DNA from: Brevundimonas diminuta
Lineage (GTDB): Bacteria > Pseudomonadota > Alphaproteobacteria > Caulobacterales > Caulobacteraceae
Direction: 5' to 3'
Length of the DNA: 64,000 nucleotides
NCBI RefSeq assembly: GCF_022654015.1
Contig: NZ_CP073063.1
Coordinates: 806,001 to 870,000 of the forward strand
A program made the translations under genes and the position numbers. Below the pieces are notes generated by a model, which worked only from the letters and a program-made list of their open reading frames with translations, was not told where the DNA came from and made no database searches. Each line of letters starts with the position of its first letter. Position 1 is the first letter of the stretch. This document shows, in pieces, positions 30,091 to 40,073 of this stretch.

Positions 30091-31155
30091 TCAGTCCAGT
30101 GGCTGAGGCCGCGTCACCACCGGACCATCGGGATCGCTGCTCGACGGGCGTGCCGCAGTCGGGGCGGGCGTCGGGGCCGTCGGCACGATCACCAGCGGCT
30201 CGGTCGTGACCGTCGGCGCCGGCGTGGACGGCGCCGGAGTGGTGGTCGTGGGAGCGCGCGTCGTCGGTTGCGTCGTTGCGGCCGGCGTCTGGGTCTGGGC
30301 CGGGGTCTGCGTGCGGGGGGCGGCCGTCGTTGAACGCGGCGTCGTCGTTGCCGGCGTGGAAGCGGCAGGCGCGGGCGGCGTCGCCGTGGTCGTCGCGGCG
30401 GGCGCGGGCTGTTGGGTCGCGACGACGGGTGCGGCGTCGGCAGGAGTCGTATCGGCTGGCGGGGCGGTCAGAGGCGCATCGGCGGCGACGGCGGGCGTCG
30501 ACGTCGCCGGGGTCGAGGCGGGACGCATCGCGAACCACAGGCCCCCTCCGACGACCAGCAGGGCGACCACCCCGACTCCGACATAGAGCGGCAGGCGCGA
30601 GGTCTTGGCGGGCGCACGGGCGAAGCTGGGCGTGATCGGCGCAGCGGCCGGCGCGATGGCGGGTCTGGCCGCGACCGCTGGGGCGGCGACGACGGGTTCG
30701 GCCGCGACCGGCTTCGGCGTAGGGGCCGGCGTCGTCTCGAGCGCGGGCAGGGGGCGCACGGTCAGATCGGGTTGAACGGCCGGCGCCGGCTGCGGCCTGG
30801 GCTGCGGCGGCGTCGGAGCCTGAGGTTGAGGCTGGGCTTGGGCCGGGCGCGCCGTCGGGATCAGCGAACCGCCCAGGATGCTTGCCCCCTGCGGACGGGG
30901 CGCGGGACGTGGGGCCGGATTGGCGGGCGTCGTCTGACCCTTTGCCGGCGCGACGCCGGAGGCCAGGCTCTGGGTGTGGATCGAGGCCTGGTGCTGTTGC
31001 GGCGTGGGCTTGCGCGGCGGCGGATTGGGAATGCGGTCCAGCGGATTGGGCGCGACCGGCACCGGCCCGACGTGGAAGGTCGTCGCGGGCATACGGCCCC
31101 AGGTCACCGGCTTGCGGGCGAAAGGCTGGGGCGGGGTCTTCTGGTCGTCGGACAT
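30091..31155 (-). CDS. Proline/alanine/threonine-rich single-pass protein, unrecognised
   Basis: Low-complexity protein of 354 aa. Residues 1-180 are Pro- and Ala-rich (PRPAPRPQGASILGG.., PQPQAPTPPQPRPQPAP) and presumably cytosolic and disordered; one hydrophobic helix LYVGVGVVALLVVGGGLWFAM lies near 190-210; the C-terminal 145 residues are Ala/Thr/Pro repeats with a final VVTRPQPLD. The overall plan resembles a TonB-like or envelope-spanning linker without the folded end domain. I recognise no family. Codon use is normal for this genome. It lies 42 nt after the ABC permease gene on the same strand and may share its transcript. Confidence 0.7.
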   Translation of the reverse strand: MSDDQKTPPQPFARKPVTWGRMPATTFHVGPVPVAPNPLDRIPNPPPRKPTPQQHQASIHTQSLASGVAPAKGQTTPANPAPRPAPRPQGASILGGSLIPTARPAQAQPQPQAPTPPQPRPQPAPAVQPDLTVRPLPALETTPAPTPKPVAAEPVVAAPAVAARPAIAPAAAPITPSFARAPAKTSRLPLYVGVGVVALLVVGGGLWFAMRPASTPATSTPAVAADAPLTAPPADTTPADAAPVVATQQPAPAATTTATPPAPAASTPATTTPRSTTAAPRTQTPAQTQTPAATTQPTTRAPTTTTPAPSTPAPTVTTEPLVIVPTAPTPAPTAARPSSSDPDGPVVTRPQPLD

Positions 31156-31197
31156 GGTCTTCTCAATCGCTGGCGATCTGGCCCGTTTCGTGACGGA

Positions 31198-31965
31198 TCA
31201 GTTCTTGAGCCGGTAGCCGGTCTTGAACATCCACATGACGATGCCGAGGCAGACGGCGAAGAAGGCCAGGGTGGCGGCGACGCTGACGCCGATGGCCACA
31301 TCGCCCTGACCGTAGAAGGCCCAGCGGAAGCCCGAGATCAGATAGACCACAGGGTTGAACAGGGTCACCGTGCGCCAGCCGTCCGGCAGCATGTCGATCG
31401 AATAGAAGGCGCCGCCCAGGAAGGTCAGGGGCGTCACGACCAGCATCGGGATCATCTGAAGCTGCTCGAACCCATTGGCCCAGACGCCGATGATGAAGCC
31501 GAACAGGCTGAAGGTCACCGAAATCAAGATCAGGAAGGCCATCATCCAGACCGGATGCAGGATCTGCAGCGGCACGAAGAAGGCCGCCGTCGCCAGAATG
31601 ATCAGCCCCAGCACCGCCGACTTGGTCGCCGCCGCGCCGACATAGGCCAGCACGATCTCAAGCGACGACACCGGCGCCGACAGGATCTCGTAGATCGTCC
31701 CCGTGAACTTGGGGAAGTAGATGCCGAACGAGGCGTTGAAGATCGACTGTGTGAACAGGCTGAGCATGATCAGTCCCGGCACGATGAAGGCGCCGTAGGG
31801 CACGCCGTCCACCTGTTGCATCCGGCTGCCGATCGCGCCGCCAAAGACGACGAAATAAAGGGCCGTGGTGATGACGGGCGTGACCACGCTCTGCCACAGG
31901 GTGCGCAGCGCGCGCGCCATCTCGAACCGATAGATCGCCCAGACGCCGTATCCGTTGAAGGTCAT
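31198..31965 (-). CDS. ABC-2 type exporter permease (YadH-like)
   Basis: Membrane subunit of an ABC-2 exporter. Six hydrophobic helices are visible across 255 aa, with the family motif [31 protein letters not shown] region (here [20 protein letters not shown]) and a conserved [14 protein letters not shown] loop. It ends FKTGYRLKN. The start codon overlaps the stop of the ATPase gene (ATGA), the usual YadG-YadH arrangement. The substrate of this family is unknown. Translational coupling suggests equal production of both subunits. Confidence 0.93.
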   Translation of the reverse strand: MTFNGYGVWAIYRFEMARALRTLWQSVVTPVITTALYFVVFGGAIGSRMQQVDGVPYGAFIVPGLIMLSLFTQSIFNASFGIYFPKFTGTIYEILSAPVSSLEIVLAYVGAAATKSAVLGLIILATAAFFVPLQILHPVWMMAFLILISVTFSLFGFIIGVWANGFEQLQMIPMLVVTPLTFLGGAFYSIDMLPDGWRTVTLFNPVVYLISGFRWAFYGQGDVAIGVSVAATLAFFAVCLGIVMWMFKTGYRLKN

Positions 31966-32894
31966 GCCGCGGCTCCGTTCTGGTGGACCAGGCTGACGAA
32001 GATGTCTTCCAGCGAGCTCTGGCGGGTGTTCAGGTCCTTGAAGCCGATGTTCAGCGCCTCAAGCCGGCGGATCAGCGACGGCACGCCCGTGTCGTCGGCG
32101 TTGGCGTCGAAGCTGTATTCCAGTTCGCCGCCCTCGTTCTTCAGCGTCAGATCCCAGTCGGACAGTTCGGCGGGCAGGGCGCCCAGCGGTTCGATCAGGT
32201 TCAGCGTCAGGGTCTTCTTGCCCAGCTTCTTCATCAGGGCCGACTTTTCCTCGACCAGGATCAGTTCGCCCTTCAGGATCACGCCCACCCGGTCGGCCAT
32301 TTCCTCGGCCTCCTCGATGTAGTGGGTCGTCAGGATGATGGTGACGCCGCGCTCGCGCAGCTTTCTGACCATGGCCCACATGTCGCGGCGCAACTCGACA
32401 TCGACCCCGGCGGTCGGCTCGTCCAGGAACAGGATGTCCGGCTCGTGGCTCAGGGCCTTGGCGATCATCACCCGCCGCTTCATCCCGCCCGACAGGGTCA
32501 TGATCTTGGCGTCGCGCTTGTCCCACAGCGACAGGTCCTTCAGCACGCCCTCGATGAAGGCGGGGTTCGGCGCCTTGCCGAACAGGCCCCGACTGAAGGT
32601 GACGGTGGCCAGCACGGTCTCGAAGGCGTCGGTGGTCAGCTCCTGCGGCACCAGACCGATCTTGGTGCGGGCGGCGCGGAAATCGGACTGGATGTCATGG
32701 CCGTCGGTGACCACCGTCCCGGTCGTGGGCGTGACGATGCCGCAAACGATGGAGATCAGCGTGGTCTTGCCCGCGCCGTTTGGACCCAGCAGGGCGAAAA
32801 TCTCGCCCTTGTTGATCGTCAGGTCGATGCGCTTCAGCGCCTGATGCCCCGACTTGTAGGTCTTGGTCAGGCCGTCGATCTCGATTACGGGCAT
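31962..32894 (-). CDS. ABC transporter ATP-binding protein (YadG-like)
   Basis: ATPase subunit of the exporter. Walker A GPNGAGKT at 38-45, Q-loop near 84 (VPQE), signature LSGGMKRR at 134-141, Walker [13 protein letters not shown] at 154-165, and switch His in [16 protein letters not shown]. After the roughly 220-residue core there is an additional C-terminal domain of about 85 residues, as in YadG relatives. The start is the ATG at 32894, with GGAAAGG upstream. It heads the operon with the permease and perhaps the Pro-rich protein. Confidence 0.95.
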   Translation of the reverse strand: MPVIEIDGLTKTYKSGHQALKRIDLTINKGEIFALLGPNGAGKTTLISIVCGIVTPTTGTVVTDGHDIQSDFRAARTKIGLVPQELTTDAFETVLATVTFSRGLFGKAPNPAFIEGVLKDLSLWDKRDAKIMTLSGGMKRRVMIAKALSHEPDILFLDEPTAGVDVELRRDMWAMVRKLRERGVTIILTTHYIEEAEEMADRVGVILKGELILVEEKSALMKKLGKKTLTLNLIEPLGALPAELSDWDLTLKNEGGELEYSFDANADDTGVPSLIRRLEALNIGFKDLNTRQSSLEDIFVSLVHQNGAAA

Positions 32895-33058
32895 GGGCTT
32901 TCCTTTCCGGCGCGCGCGGCGGCGCGGGCCGGGTGTGGCGGCAATATGGCGTGCCTGACGCCTGACTCAAGTGGCGGCGCTGCTCAAGAGACGCCAAGTC
33001 GTTGTTAACCCGATTGTCGCACGGTGCCGGCTTGAGTTGAGTTTTGGCAGGAGCTTTC

Positions 33059-34414
33059 GTGCCGTCCCTGTCCGCCGCCCACCACGCCGCTCTGACGGCG
33101 ATCGTCGAGGCCTGCCCCGACGCATCGCTGGGGATGCTGGGCGCGGCCGTGGCGGCGCTGAAGGGCGACAAGGCGGCCGAACTGTCAAACATCGTCGCCG
33201 CCGAGGCGCGCGATCGCGCCCGTCGCGGCACGGCCTTCGCCCCACTGCTGCCCCTGTTTCAGCCGCGCGCCGACGGCGTGCCGGCCCTGGTCTTTCCGCC
33301 TCTGGTCCTGAAACGGGTCTGGCGCGAGGCGGTGCAGGGCGAGGAGGATTTCCTGCCGCTGCTGGACGGCGCCGTCGCCATGGACGGCGAATGGACCCTG
33401 GCCGCCGATCGGCTGTGCGCCAAGGCGGCCGCCGTGCTGCGCGACCGGCCGCGCGACGTCTGGCCGGAGTTTCAGCGCCCCGCCGACGACCAGCCCCCAT
33501 CCACCCCGGTCGAACTGGCCGGCTGTTTCGACCTGACGCCTCTGGCCCGCAGCGCCCTGCCGCGCCTGCCCGTCTGGCTGGAACGCCCCGACGACAACCA
33601 GCTGGCGGGGCTCAGGCTGCTGATCCAGGATTGTCTGGCGATGTCGCCGGACGGCGGGCGGCGCATGATCGATATCCTGTTCGCCCATGTGGCGGACGCC
33701 GAGCGAATGCTGCGGGTCGTGACGCGGACCAGCCGCCTCGCCGACCGTGAAATCACCCTCAGCCATTCCGAGATGGGTGTCTTCGTCGAGCGGCTGCTGA
33801 CCTCCGTTCAGGCGCGGGTGCAGAAGATCGCCGCCGTGGTCCGATCGTCGCTGGGCGAGACCGCGATGCTGGGCGCGGTGGACGACGTCAACTGGTGCGC
33901 CGGCGTGCTGGCCGAGATGGACCTCAGCCTGCAGGTGCGGCCCGACTCAAGCTGGGGCAAGGCGGCGCGGATGGCGCGGGTCCAGGTGTCGGGCCAGCTT
34001 TCGGGTCTGATGAAGTCCGCCTCGAGCGCCGTCCACGCCGCCCTGCCGATGAAGCGTCAGGTCATCACCGGCCGCATGACACGGATGTCGCCCTGGCTGG
34101 AGGCGCCGGCCGAGGGCGAACCGATCGAGGCGGCGGCGGCCCTGCTGGCGGCGGTGGCGGCCCTGCGCGGCGCGGCCGTCACCTTCGGCTGCGAAGCCGA
34201 TCGGTCGGGATTGAAGGCCGACCTGACCGACTACCTCTCCACCTGGTCCGACGAGGCGCTGAATAGTTTGTCGGACGGCGAGGCTGAAAATCCCGACCAT
34301 GTGCTGCGCCTGATCGGGGTCGCGGCGCGGTTCCTGACCGTGATCGAGGCGCTGGAGGCGGCGCGCGCGGTCAGGCGGCGCGCGGCTTCGGCGGAAATGG
34401 CGCGGCTGGGCTGA
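33059..34414 (+). CDS. Unrecognised helical protein, about 451 aa
   Basis: I cannot assign this protein to a family with confidence; its all-helical, Ala- and Leu-rich character and basic/acidic alternation recall DUF2336-type proteins of Alphaproteobacteria. No signal peptide or membrane segment is visible. Notable stretches are SHSEMGVFVERLLTSVQARVQKIAAVVRSSLGETA and a C-terminal LIGVAARFLTVIEALEAARAVRRR. I use the GTG at 33059 because AGGAG ends 5 nt before it; a TTG at 33044 lies upstream of that site. Divergent from the ABC operon and 44 nt before ccmI, but with no functional link apparent. Confidence 0.7.
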   Translation: MPSLSAAHHAALTAIVEACPDASLGMLGAAVAALKGDKAAELSNIVAAEARDRARRGTAFAPLLPLFQPRADGVPALVFPPLVLKRVWREAVQGEEDFLPLLDGAVAMDGEWTLAADRLCAKAAAVLRDRPRDVWPEFQRPADDQPPSTPVELAGCFDLTPLARSALPRLPVWLERPDDNQLAGLRLLIQDCLAMSPDGGRRMIDILFAHVADAERMLRVVTRTSRLADREITLSHSEMGVFVERLLTSVQARVQKIAAVVRSSLGETAMLGAVDDVNWCAGVLAEMDLSLQVRPDSSWGKAARMARVQVSGQLSGLMKSASSAVHAALPMKRQVITGRMTRMSPWLEAPAEGEPIEAAAALLAAVAALRGAAVTFGCEADRSGLKADLTDYLSTWSDEALNSLSDGEAENPDHVLRLIGVAARFLTVIEALEAARAVRRRAASAEMARLG

Positions 34415-34458
34415 AACGACGCCTCGCCCGACGTTCGCGGATGGGTTAGACGGCGAGG

Positions 34459-35277
34459 ATGATCGTCTTCTGGATAATGACGGGACTGGCGGCGGCCCTG
34501 GCCGCCCTGCTGGTGCTGACCGGCGCGCGACGCGGCGCGGACCCGGCGGCCGGCGCCGAAACCCAGGCCGGCTCGCGCGAGATCGAGGAACTGGATCGGC
34601 TGAAGGCGCGCGGCCTGCTGGACGAGGCGGCCTATGCGGGCGCGCGCGCCGAGGCGGGGCGGCGGCTTCTTGCGGTTTCTGCGACCACGACCCCGGTGGC
34701 CGGCGCCCGCGATCGGTTCTGGGTGCTGGGCGGAATCGGCGTGACCGTCGCGGCCGCCCTGGGCCTCTATGTTTTCACCGGCTCGCCCGGCCTGCCGGAT
34801 CAGGCCTATGAGCGGCGCGTCGACGACTGGGCGGCCAATCTGGATCGGCTGGAGCCGGCGCAACTGGCGGCGGTGACCGCGCGGGTCGTTCAGGAGCGGC
34901 CCAAGGATCGGCAGGCGCTGGCCATGCTGGGCGCGGCCCGGTTCGCCGCCGGCGATCCGCTGGGCGCCGCCTCCGCCTTTCGCCGTCTGATCGCCCTGGA
35001 CCCCCGTGACGCCCAGGCCTGGGCGCGGCTGGGCGAAAGCCTGGTCGTCGCCAACGACAACCAGATCGGCGGCGATGCCGAGGCCGCGTTCCGCGAGGCC
35101 TTGAAACTGGACCCCGACCAGCTCGGCGCGCGCTTCTTCCTGGGCGAAGCGGCGTTGCGGCGTGGCGACGAAGCCTCGGCCCGCACCCTGTGGACGCCTC
35201 TGATCGCCGCGCTCGACCCGGCCGATCCGCGCCGTCTGGATTTGGAACGCCGACTGCCAAAGGGCGGCGCGCAATGA
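34459..35277 (+). CDS. ccmI: Cytochrome c maturation protein CcmI (CycH)
   Basis: Membrane-anchored chaperone that presents apocytochrome c to the CcmFH haem lyase. Two N-terminal hydrophobic helices (residues about 2-20 and 93-111) flank a cytosolic charged loop with EELDRLKARGLLDEAAYAGARAEAGRR, the typical CcmI signature. The periplasmic part holds TPR repeats (QALAMLGAARFAAGDPLGAASAFRRLIALDPRDAQAWARLGE..). At 272 aa it is a shorter form than the roughly 400-aa enterobacterial type. It is the first gene of ccmI-ccmE-ccmF-ccmH. Confidence 0.92.
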   Translation: MIVFWIMTGLAAALAALLVLTGARRGADPAAGAETQAGSREIEELDRLKARGLLDEAAYAGARAEAGRRLLAVSATTTPVAGARDRFWVLGGIGVTVAAALGLYVFTGSPGLPDQAYERRVDDWAANLDRLEPAQLAAVTARVVQERPKDRQALAMLGAARFAAGDPLGAASAFRRLIALDPRDAQAWARLGESLVVANDNQIGGDAEAAFREALKLDPDQLGARFFLGEAALRRGDEASARTLWTPLIAALDPADPRRLDLERRLPKGGAQ

Positions 35278-35347
35278 CGCGTTGGTCCTGCACGACGACG
35301 GCGGTATATGCCGCCCGTCCGTCCCTGGAATCCGGAATGTCCATCGC

Positions 35348-35854
35348 ATGAGCTGGCTGCCCAAATCGCCGAAGGCGCGTCGCCGCCTGTGGGTCGTCGC
35401 CGCCGTGGCGCCGATCCTGGCGCTGGCGGTCGGCCTGTCGTTATGGGCGATGCAGGACAGCGTGACCTTCTTCTATTCGCCGTCCGAGGCCACCGCCGAC
35501 AAGGCGCCGGAGGGCCGCAACATCCGCCTGGGCGGTCTGGTCGAGGCCGGCAGCGTGCAAAAGACCAGCGACGGCGTGGTCGCCTTCGTCGTCACTGACA
35601 ACGCCGCCACGACCCGCGTCGTCTATCACGGCGACCTGCCCGACCTGTTCCGTGAGGGGCAGGGGATCGTGGCGCAAGGGGCCTTCGGCGCCGACCGCAC
35701 CTTCCACGCCAGCCAGGTCCTGGCCAAGCACGACGAGAACTATATGCCGCGCGAGGTCGCCGACCGTCTGAAGGAAAAGGGCGAGTGGCGGCCGGACGGT
35801 CCCGAAGCGCGCTCAAGCAGGCCGCAGGCCGATAGCGCACCGACGCGCTTATGA
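35348..35854 (+). CDS. ccmE: Cytochrome c maturation haem chaperone CcmE
   Basis: Periplasmic membrane-anchored protein that binds haem covalently and hands it to CcmF. One N-terminal helix LWVVAAVAPILALAVGLSLWAM anchors an OB-fold domain. The haem-binding His is H128 in KHDENYMP, with Y132 beside it, the exact family motif. The tail after residue 140 is polar and variable. I begin at the ATG at 35348 (168 aa); upstream codons lack homology. Its end overlaps ccmF by 4 nt. Confidence 0.96.
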   Translation: MSWLPKSPKARRRLWVVAAVAPILALAVGLSLWAMQDSVTFFYSPSEATADKAPEGRNIRLGGLVEAGSVQKTSDGVVAFVVTDNAATTRVVYHGDLPDLFREGQGIVAQGAFGADRTFHASQVLAKHDENYMPREVADRLKEKGEWRPDGPEARSSRPQADSAPTRL

Positions 35855-37839
35855 TCGCCGAGCTTGGGGCCTTCGCCCTGGCGCTGGCGCTGGCGCTGTC
35901 GATCCTGCAGACGGGGCTTTCGGCGGCCGGGCGCGCGCGTCGCAGCCCGGTCCTGGCCGGGGCCGCCCAAGGCGCGGCCTTGGCGGTGGCGGCGGCGGTT
36001 GCGCTCAGTTTCGCAGCCCTGATCTACGCCTTTGTGGTGTCGGACTTTTCGGTCTCAAACGTCGCGGCCAACAGCCACACCGACAAGCCGATGCTCTACA
36101 AGGTCGCCGGCGCCTGGGGCAGCCACGAGGGCTCGCTCTTGTTGTGGTGTCTGGTGCTGACCGTCTTCGGCGGGGCGCTTGCGCGGGCGCGCGGCCTGCC
36201 GTTCGGGCTGAAGGCCTCAGCCGTGGCGGTGCAGGGTGCGCTGGGGTCGCTGTTCCTGGCCTTCGCCGTCTTCACCTCCAGCCCCTTCACCCGCCTGGAC
36301 CCCGCGCCGTTCCAGGGCGCGTCGCTGAACCCGCTGTTGCAGGACCCGGCCTTGGCCGTGCATCCGCCGCTGCTCTACGCCGGCTATGTCGGGTTTTCGG
36401 TCTGCTTCTCCCTGGCCGTCGCGGCGCTGATCGAGGGACGGGCGCAGACCGCCTTCTGGCCCGCCTGGGGACGCTGGGTCCGACCCTGGGCGCTGGCCAG
36501 CTGGGCCTTCCTGACCGTCGGCATCACCCTGGGCTCCTTCTGGGCCTATTATGAGCTGGGCTGGGGCGGCTGGTGGTTCTGGGACCCGGTCGAAAACGCC
36601 TCCTTCATGCCCTGGCTTGCGGGCGCGGCCCTGTTGCACAGCGCGGTCGTGACCGAGCGGCGCGGGGCGCTGGCGGGCTGGACCGTGTTTCTGGCCCTGC
36701 TGGCCTTCACCTTTTCGATGCTGGGTGCCTTTCTGGTGCGCTCGGGCGTGCTGACATCCGTCCACGCCTTCGCCGTCGATCCTCAGCGTGGGCTGATGCT
36801 TCTGGCCATTCTCGGCGTGACGGCCGGCGCCGCCTTCGCCCTGTTCGCCTGGCGCGCGCCCCAGCTGAAGGGCGGCGGCCTGTTTGCGCCGGTCAGCCGC
36901 GAGGGGGCGCTGGTGCTGAACAATCTGTTCCTGACGGCGGCGGCCGCGACCGTGCTGTTGGGCACCCTCTATCCGCTGATCCTGGAAGCGGCGTCCGGCG
37001 CGACCATCTCGGTCGGCCCGCCCTATTTCGCCGCCACCTTCACCCCCCTGATGATGGTCGCCTTCCTGATCCTGCCGGCCGGCCCGCTGCTGGCCTGGAA
37101 GCGGGGCGACCTGCCCGGCGCGATGCAGCGCCTGGCGGTCGCGGCGGGTCTGGCGATCATCGGCGCGCTGGCTGCCTATGCCCTATGGGAGCCGAAAAAG
37201 GCGTTCGCCGCCGCCGGCGTCGGCCTGGGTCTGTGGTTGATCCTGGGATCGCTGTCCGAGGTCGCGGAGCGCACGCGCCTGTTCCGCGCCTCGATAGCCG
37301 AGACGCTGCGCCGGCTGAAAGGGCTGCCGCTGGGCGCCTGGGGCATGACCCTGGCGCATCTGGGGCTGGGCGTCTTCATCCTGGGGGCGGTGGTCGAGAC
37401 GGGTTTCAAGGCCGAGGCCGCCCGCGCCGTCTCGCTGGGTCAGAGCGTGTCCGCCGGCCCGTGGATCGTCACGCTTGACGACGTGCGCGTCGTTGAGGGG
37501 CCGAACTATCTGGCCGAGCAGGGCCGACTGACCGTGCGCGCCACGAACGATCAGGGCCGCGCCAGCACCGTCACGGCCGAGCGCCGCTTCTTCCCCGCCG
37601 GCGGCCAGACCACCACCGAGGTCGGCCTCGATTTCCGGGGCCTGGACGACGTCTATGTCGTGATCGGCGAACGCGCGGGCCGTCCCGAACAGCCGGCCTG
37701 GGTCGTGCGTCTCTATTGGAACCCCTGGGCGCGACTGATCTTCCTGGGGCCGATGATCATGGCTTTGGGCGGGGTGCTGTCGCTGCTGGATCGTCGTCTC
37801 AGGCTCGGGATCGGCGCGCGCCGACGCAAGACCGCATGA
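35851..37839 (+). CDS. ccmF: Cytochrome c haem lyase subunit CcmF
   Basis: Large inner-membrane protein that attaches haem to CXXCH motifs. The WWD-type haem-handling motif WGGWWFWDPVENASFMPWL is at about residues 238-256, and conserved periplasmic His residues occur in HEGSLLLW (about 90) and VHPPLLYAGYVGF (about 170). About 15 hydrophobic segments are visible. The length, 662 aa, is normal. It starts inside the ccmE end (ATGA) and its own stop overlaps the ccmH start by 4 nt, so the four genes are translationally coupled. Confidence 0.97.
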   Translation: MIAELGAFALALALALSILQTGLSAAGRARRSPVLAGAAQGAALAVAAAVALSFAALIYAFVVSDFSVSNVAANSHTDKPMLYKVAGAWGSHEGSLLLWCLVLTVFGGALARARGLPFGLKASAVAVQGALGSLFLAFAVFTSSPFTRLDPAPFQGASLNPLLQDPALAVHPPLLYAGYVGFSVCFSLAVAALIEGRAQTAFWPAWGRWVRPWALASWAFLTVGITLGSFWAYYELGWGGWWFWDPVENASFMPWLAGAALLHSAVVTERRGALAGWTVFLALLAFTFSMLGAFLVRSGVLTSVHAFAVDPQRGLMLLAILGVTAGAAFALFAWRAPQLKGGGLFAPVSREGALVLNNLFLTAAAATVLLGTLYPLILEAASGATISVGPPYFAATFTPLMMVAFLILPAGPLLAWKRGDLPGAMQRLAVAAGLAIIGALAAYALWEPKKAFAAAGVGLGLWLILGSLSEVAERTRLFRASIAETLRRLKGLPLGAWGMTLAHLGLGVFILGAVVETGFKAEAARAVSLGQSVSAGPWIVTLDDVRVVEGPNYLAEQGRLTVRATNDQGRASTVTAERRFFPAGGQTTTEVGLDFRGLDDVYVVIGERAGRPEQPAWVVRLYWNPWARLIFLGPMIMALGGVLSLLDRRLRLGIGARRRKTA

Positions 37840-38342
37840 GGCGCCTGGCGATCCTGTTGGCCGCGCCAGTCCTGGCGCTGATGCTGACGGCGGCCGAACC
37901 GCCCGCCGCACCCGACCGCCCCTTGGCCGATGCGACCCAGGAGGCCCGCGCCCAGGCCCTGTTCAAGGATGTTCGCTGCGTCGTCTGCCAGCACGAGGCC
38001 ATCGCCGACAGCCCGGCGGGCGTTGCCGGCGACATGCGCCGCCTGATCCGCGAGGAGATCGCGGCCGGGGCCTCGGATCAGGCCGTGCGTGACGATCTGG
38101 TGCGGCGCTTCGGCGACTATGTGCTGTTCACCCCGCCGGTTCGGGCGGGGACCTGGCTGCTGTGGTTCGGCCCGTTCGCTCTGTTGCTGCTGGCCGTCGC
38201 CGTTCTGGCCTTGCGCGCACGCCGTCGTCCGATCGAGGCCGTTCCCCTGACGCCCGAAGAAGAACGCCGACTGGACGAAGTTCTACGAAATGAGAAGCTT
38301 CGCCGCGATCCTGACGCAACCTCGCCTCACGACGGGCGCTAG
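37836..38342 (+). CDS. ccmH: Cytochrome c maturation protein CcmH
   Basis: Periplasmic thiol-disulfide component that reduces apocytochrome CXXCH cysteines. Signal peptide-like MRRLAILLAAPVLALMLTAA, then the redox motif C48-V-V-C51 in VRCVVCQHEAIADS (family LRCxxCQ), a three-helix bundle, one C-terminal membrane helix WLLWFGPFALLLLAVAVLAL and a short cytosolic tail with EERRLDEVL. The length, 168 aa, fits the single-domain CcmH/CcmL type. Last gene of the ccm operon; 108 bp precede the protease gene. Confidence 0.95.
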   Translation: MRRLAILLAAPVLALMLTAAEPPAAPDRPLADATQEARAQALFKDVRCVVCQHEAIADSPAGVAGDMRRLIREEIAAGASDQAVRDDLVRRFGDYVLFTPPVRAGTWLLWFGPFALLLLAVAVLALRARRRPIEAVPLTPEEERRLDEVLRNEKLRRDPDATSPHDGR

Positions 38343-38450
38343 TCGAGATCAACGATCAGCGGTCGGGATTGGCGCAAAGCCGGTTCGGCCTATATCAATC
38401 GCGAAACCGGCGCCCGTCTGGCGCTGGACAAGAGGATCGCAAGGACCACG

Positions 38451-39989
38451 ATGCTGAAGCGCAAGGAGTTCATTCTCGGGGCCGCGGCCGGCCTGACCCT
38501 GGCGGCGGCGGCGACCGCCGGCGGCGTCATCACCTGGCCCGGCGCGCACGCGGAACCGCAGGCGGTGAACCGGATCACCCCGGTCCCGGCCAACGGCGAC
38601 GCCTTCACGCCCCCGCCGGGCGCGCCCAGCAGCTTCGCGACCATCTTCGACCAGGTCTCGCCCGCCGTCGTTCAGATCGACGTGACGGTCAAGGTGGACC
38701 AGCCCCAGGGCGGCGCCTTCCAGATTCCCGGCCTGCCGTTCCAGTTCGTGCCGCCGCAAGGCCGCGGCGGTCAGGGCAATGATGAACCGCAGACGACCCA
38801 GGGCGCCGGCTCGGGCTTCTTCATCTCGCAGGACGGCTTCATCGTCACCAACAATCACGTCGTCGCCGACGCGACCGAGATCAAGGTCAAGATGTCGGAC
38901 GGCCGCGAACTGCCGGCCCGCCTGATCGGCCGCGATCCCGGCACCGACCTGGCGGTGATCAAGGTCGAGGGCAACGACTTCAAATACGTGAGCTTCGAAG
39001 AAACGGCCGAGCCGCGCGTGGGCGACTGGGTCATCGCCATCGGCAACCCCTTCGGCCTGGGCGGCACCGCCACGGCGGGCATCGTTTCGGCCAAGGCCCG
39101 CGACATCGATCCGTCGGGCTACAACGACTACATCCAGATCGACGCCGCCATCAACCGGGGCAACTCGGGCGGCCCGACCTTCGACATCCACGGCCGCGTC
39201 ATCGGCGTGAACTCGGCCATCTATTCGCCCACCGGCGGCTCGGTCGGCATCGGCTTCGCCATTCCGGCGGACACCGCCAAGACGATCACCGAACGCCTGA
39301 TGCGCGGTCAGTCGATCGAGCGCGGCTATGTGGGCCTGGGTCTGCGCACCCTCAGCCCCGACGGTTGGGAAGCTCTGGGCCAGCCCAAGGACTTCAAGGG
39401 CGCTCTGATCGAAAGCGTGACTGAGGACGGCCCCGCCTCGCGCGCCGGCGTCCAGATCGGCGACCTTCTGGTCGGCGTGAACGGCCAGGCGGTGGCGAAC
39501 AGCCAGGAAGCCACCCGTCGGGTCGGCGCGGCCAAGCCGGGCGACACCATTCGCCTGGAAGTGATCCGCGACGGTCGTCGCCAGACCCTGAACGTGCGCT
39601 CGGGAACCCGTCCTTCGGAAGAGGAGCTTGCCGCTTCGGAAGAGGGCGGAAGCGCCAATCCGGGACAGAGCCAGCCTGGACAGGGCGATACGATCGAAGG
39701 ACTCGCCGTCACCGCGATCACGCCGGCCGCGCGTTCGCGGTTCAGCCTGCCGGCCAGCGTCAACGGCGTCGTGATCACCAACGTCGAACAGGGTTCGGCT
39801 GCGGCGCGCCTCGGCTTCCAGCCGGGCTTCGTCATCACTCGCGCCAATGATCGCAACATCACGTCCGCCGCCGATCTGCGCGCGGCTGTGGCGGCGGCCA
39901 AACAGGCGGGTCGCCCCAGCATCCTGCTGTTCGTGCGCACGCCTCAGGGCACCAGCCCGGTGCCGTTGAAGTTCGCTGCCGGCGAATGA
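38451..39989 (+). CDS. Do family serine endopeptidase (DegP/HtrA type)
   Basis: Periplasmic quality-control protease. An N-terminal hydrophobic export segment (AAAGLTLAAAATAGGVITW) is followed by the trypsin-like domain with catalytic H136 (NNHVVAD), D166 (PGTDLAVI) and S239 (RGNSGGP), then two PDZ domains at about 285-380 and 410-505. A Gly/Gln-rich loop near 100-117 corresponds to the LA loop. At 512 aa it fits the DegP/MucD class; which paralogue it is cannot be decided. Between ccmH and a two-component system, which suggests a shared envelope-stress theme. Confidence 0.94.
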   Translation: MLKRKEFILGAAAGLTLAAAATAGGVITWPGAHAEPQAVNRITPVPANGDAFTPPPGAPSSFATIFDQVSPAVVQIDVTVKVDQPQGGAFQIPGLPFQFVPPQGRGGQGNDEPQTTQGAGSGFFISQDGFIVTNNHVVADATEIKVKMSDGRELPARLIGRDPGTDLAVIKVEGNDFKYVSFEETAEPRVGDWVIAIGNPFGLGGTATAGIVSAKARDIDPSGYNDYIQIDAAINRGNSGGPTFDIHGRVIGVNSAIYSPTGGSVGIGFAIPADTAKTITERLMRGQSIERGYVGLGLRTLSPDGWEALGQPKDFKGALIESVTEDGPASRAGVQIGDLLVGVNGQAVANSQEATRRVGAAKPGDTIRLEVIRDGRRQTLNVRSGTRPSEEELAASEEGGSANPGQSQPGQGDTIEGLAVTAITPAARSRFSLPASVNGVVITNVEQGSAAARLGFQPGFVITRANDRNITSAADLRAAVAAAKQAGRPSILLFVRTPQGTSPVPLKFAAGE

Positions 39990-40073
39990 TCGGCATTCTG
40001 ACCAAGCCTTAACTCGTCAATCGCCGCCGATGCGCTACCATCGGCGGCGATTTTGATTCCGGGAGGGGTTTCG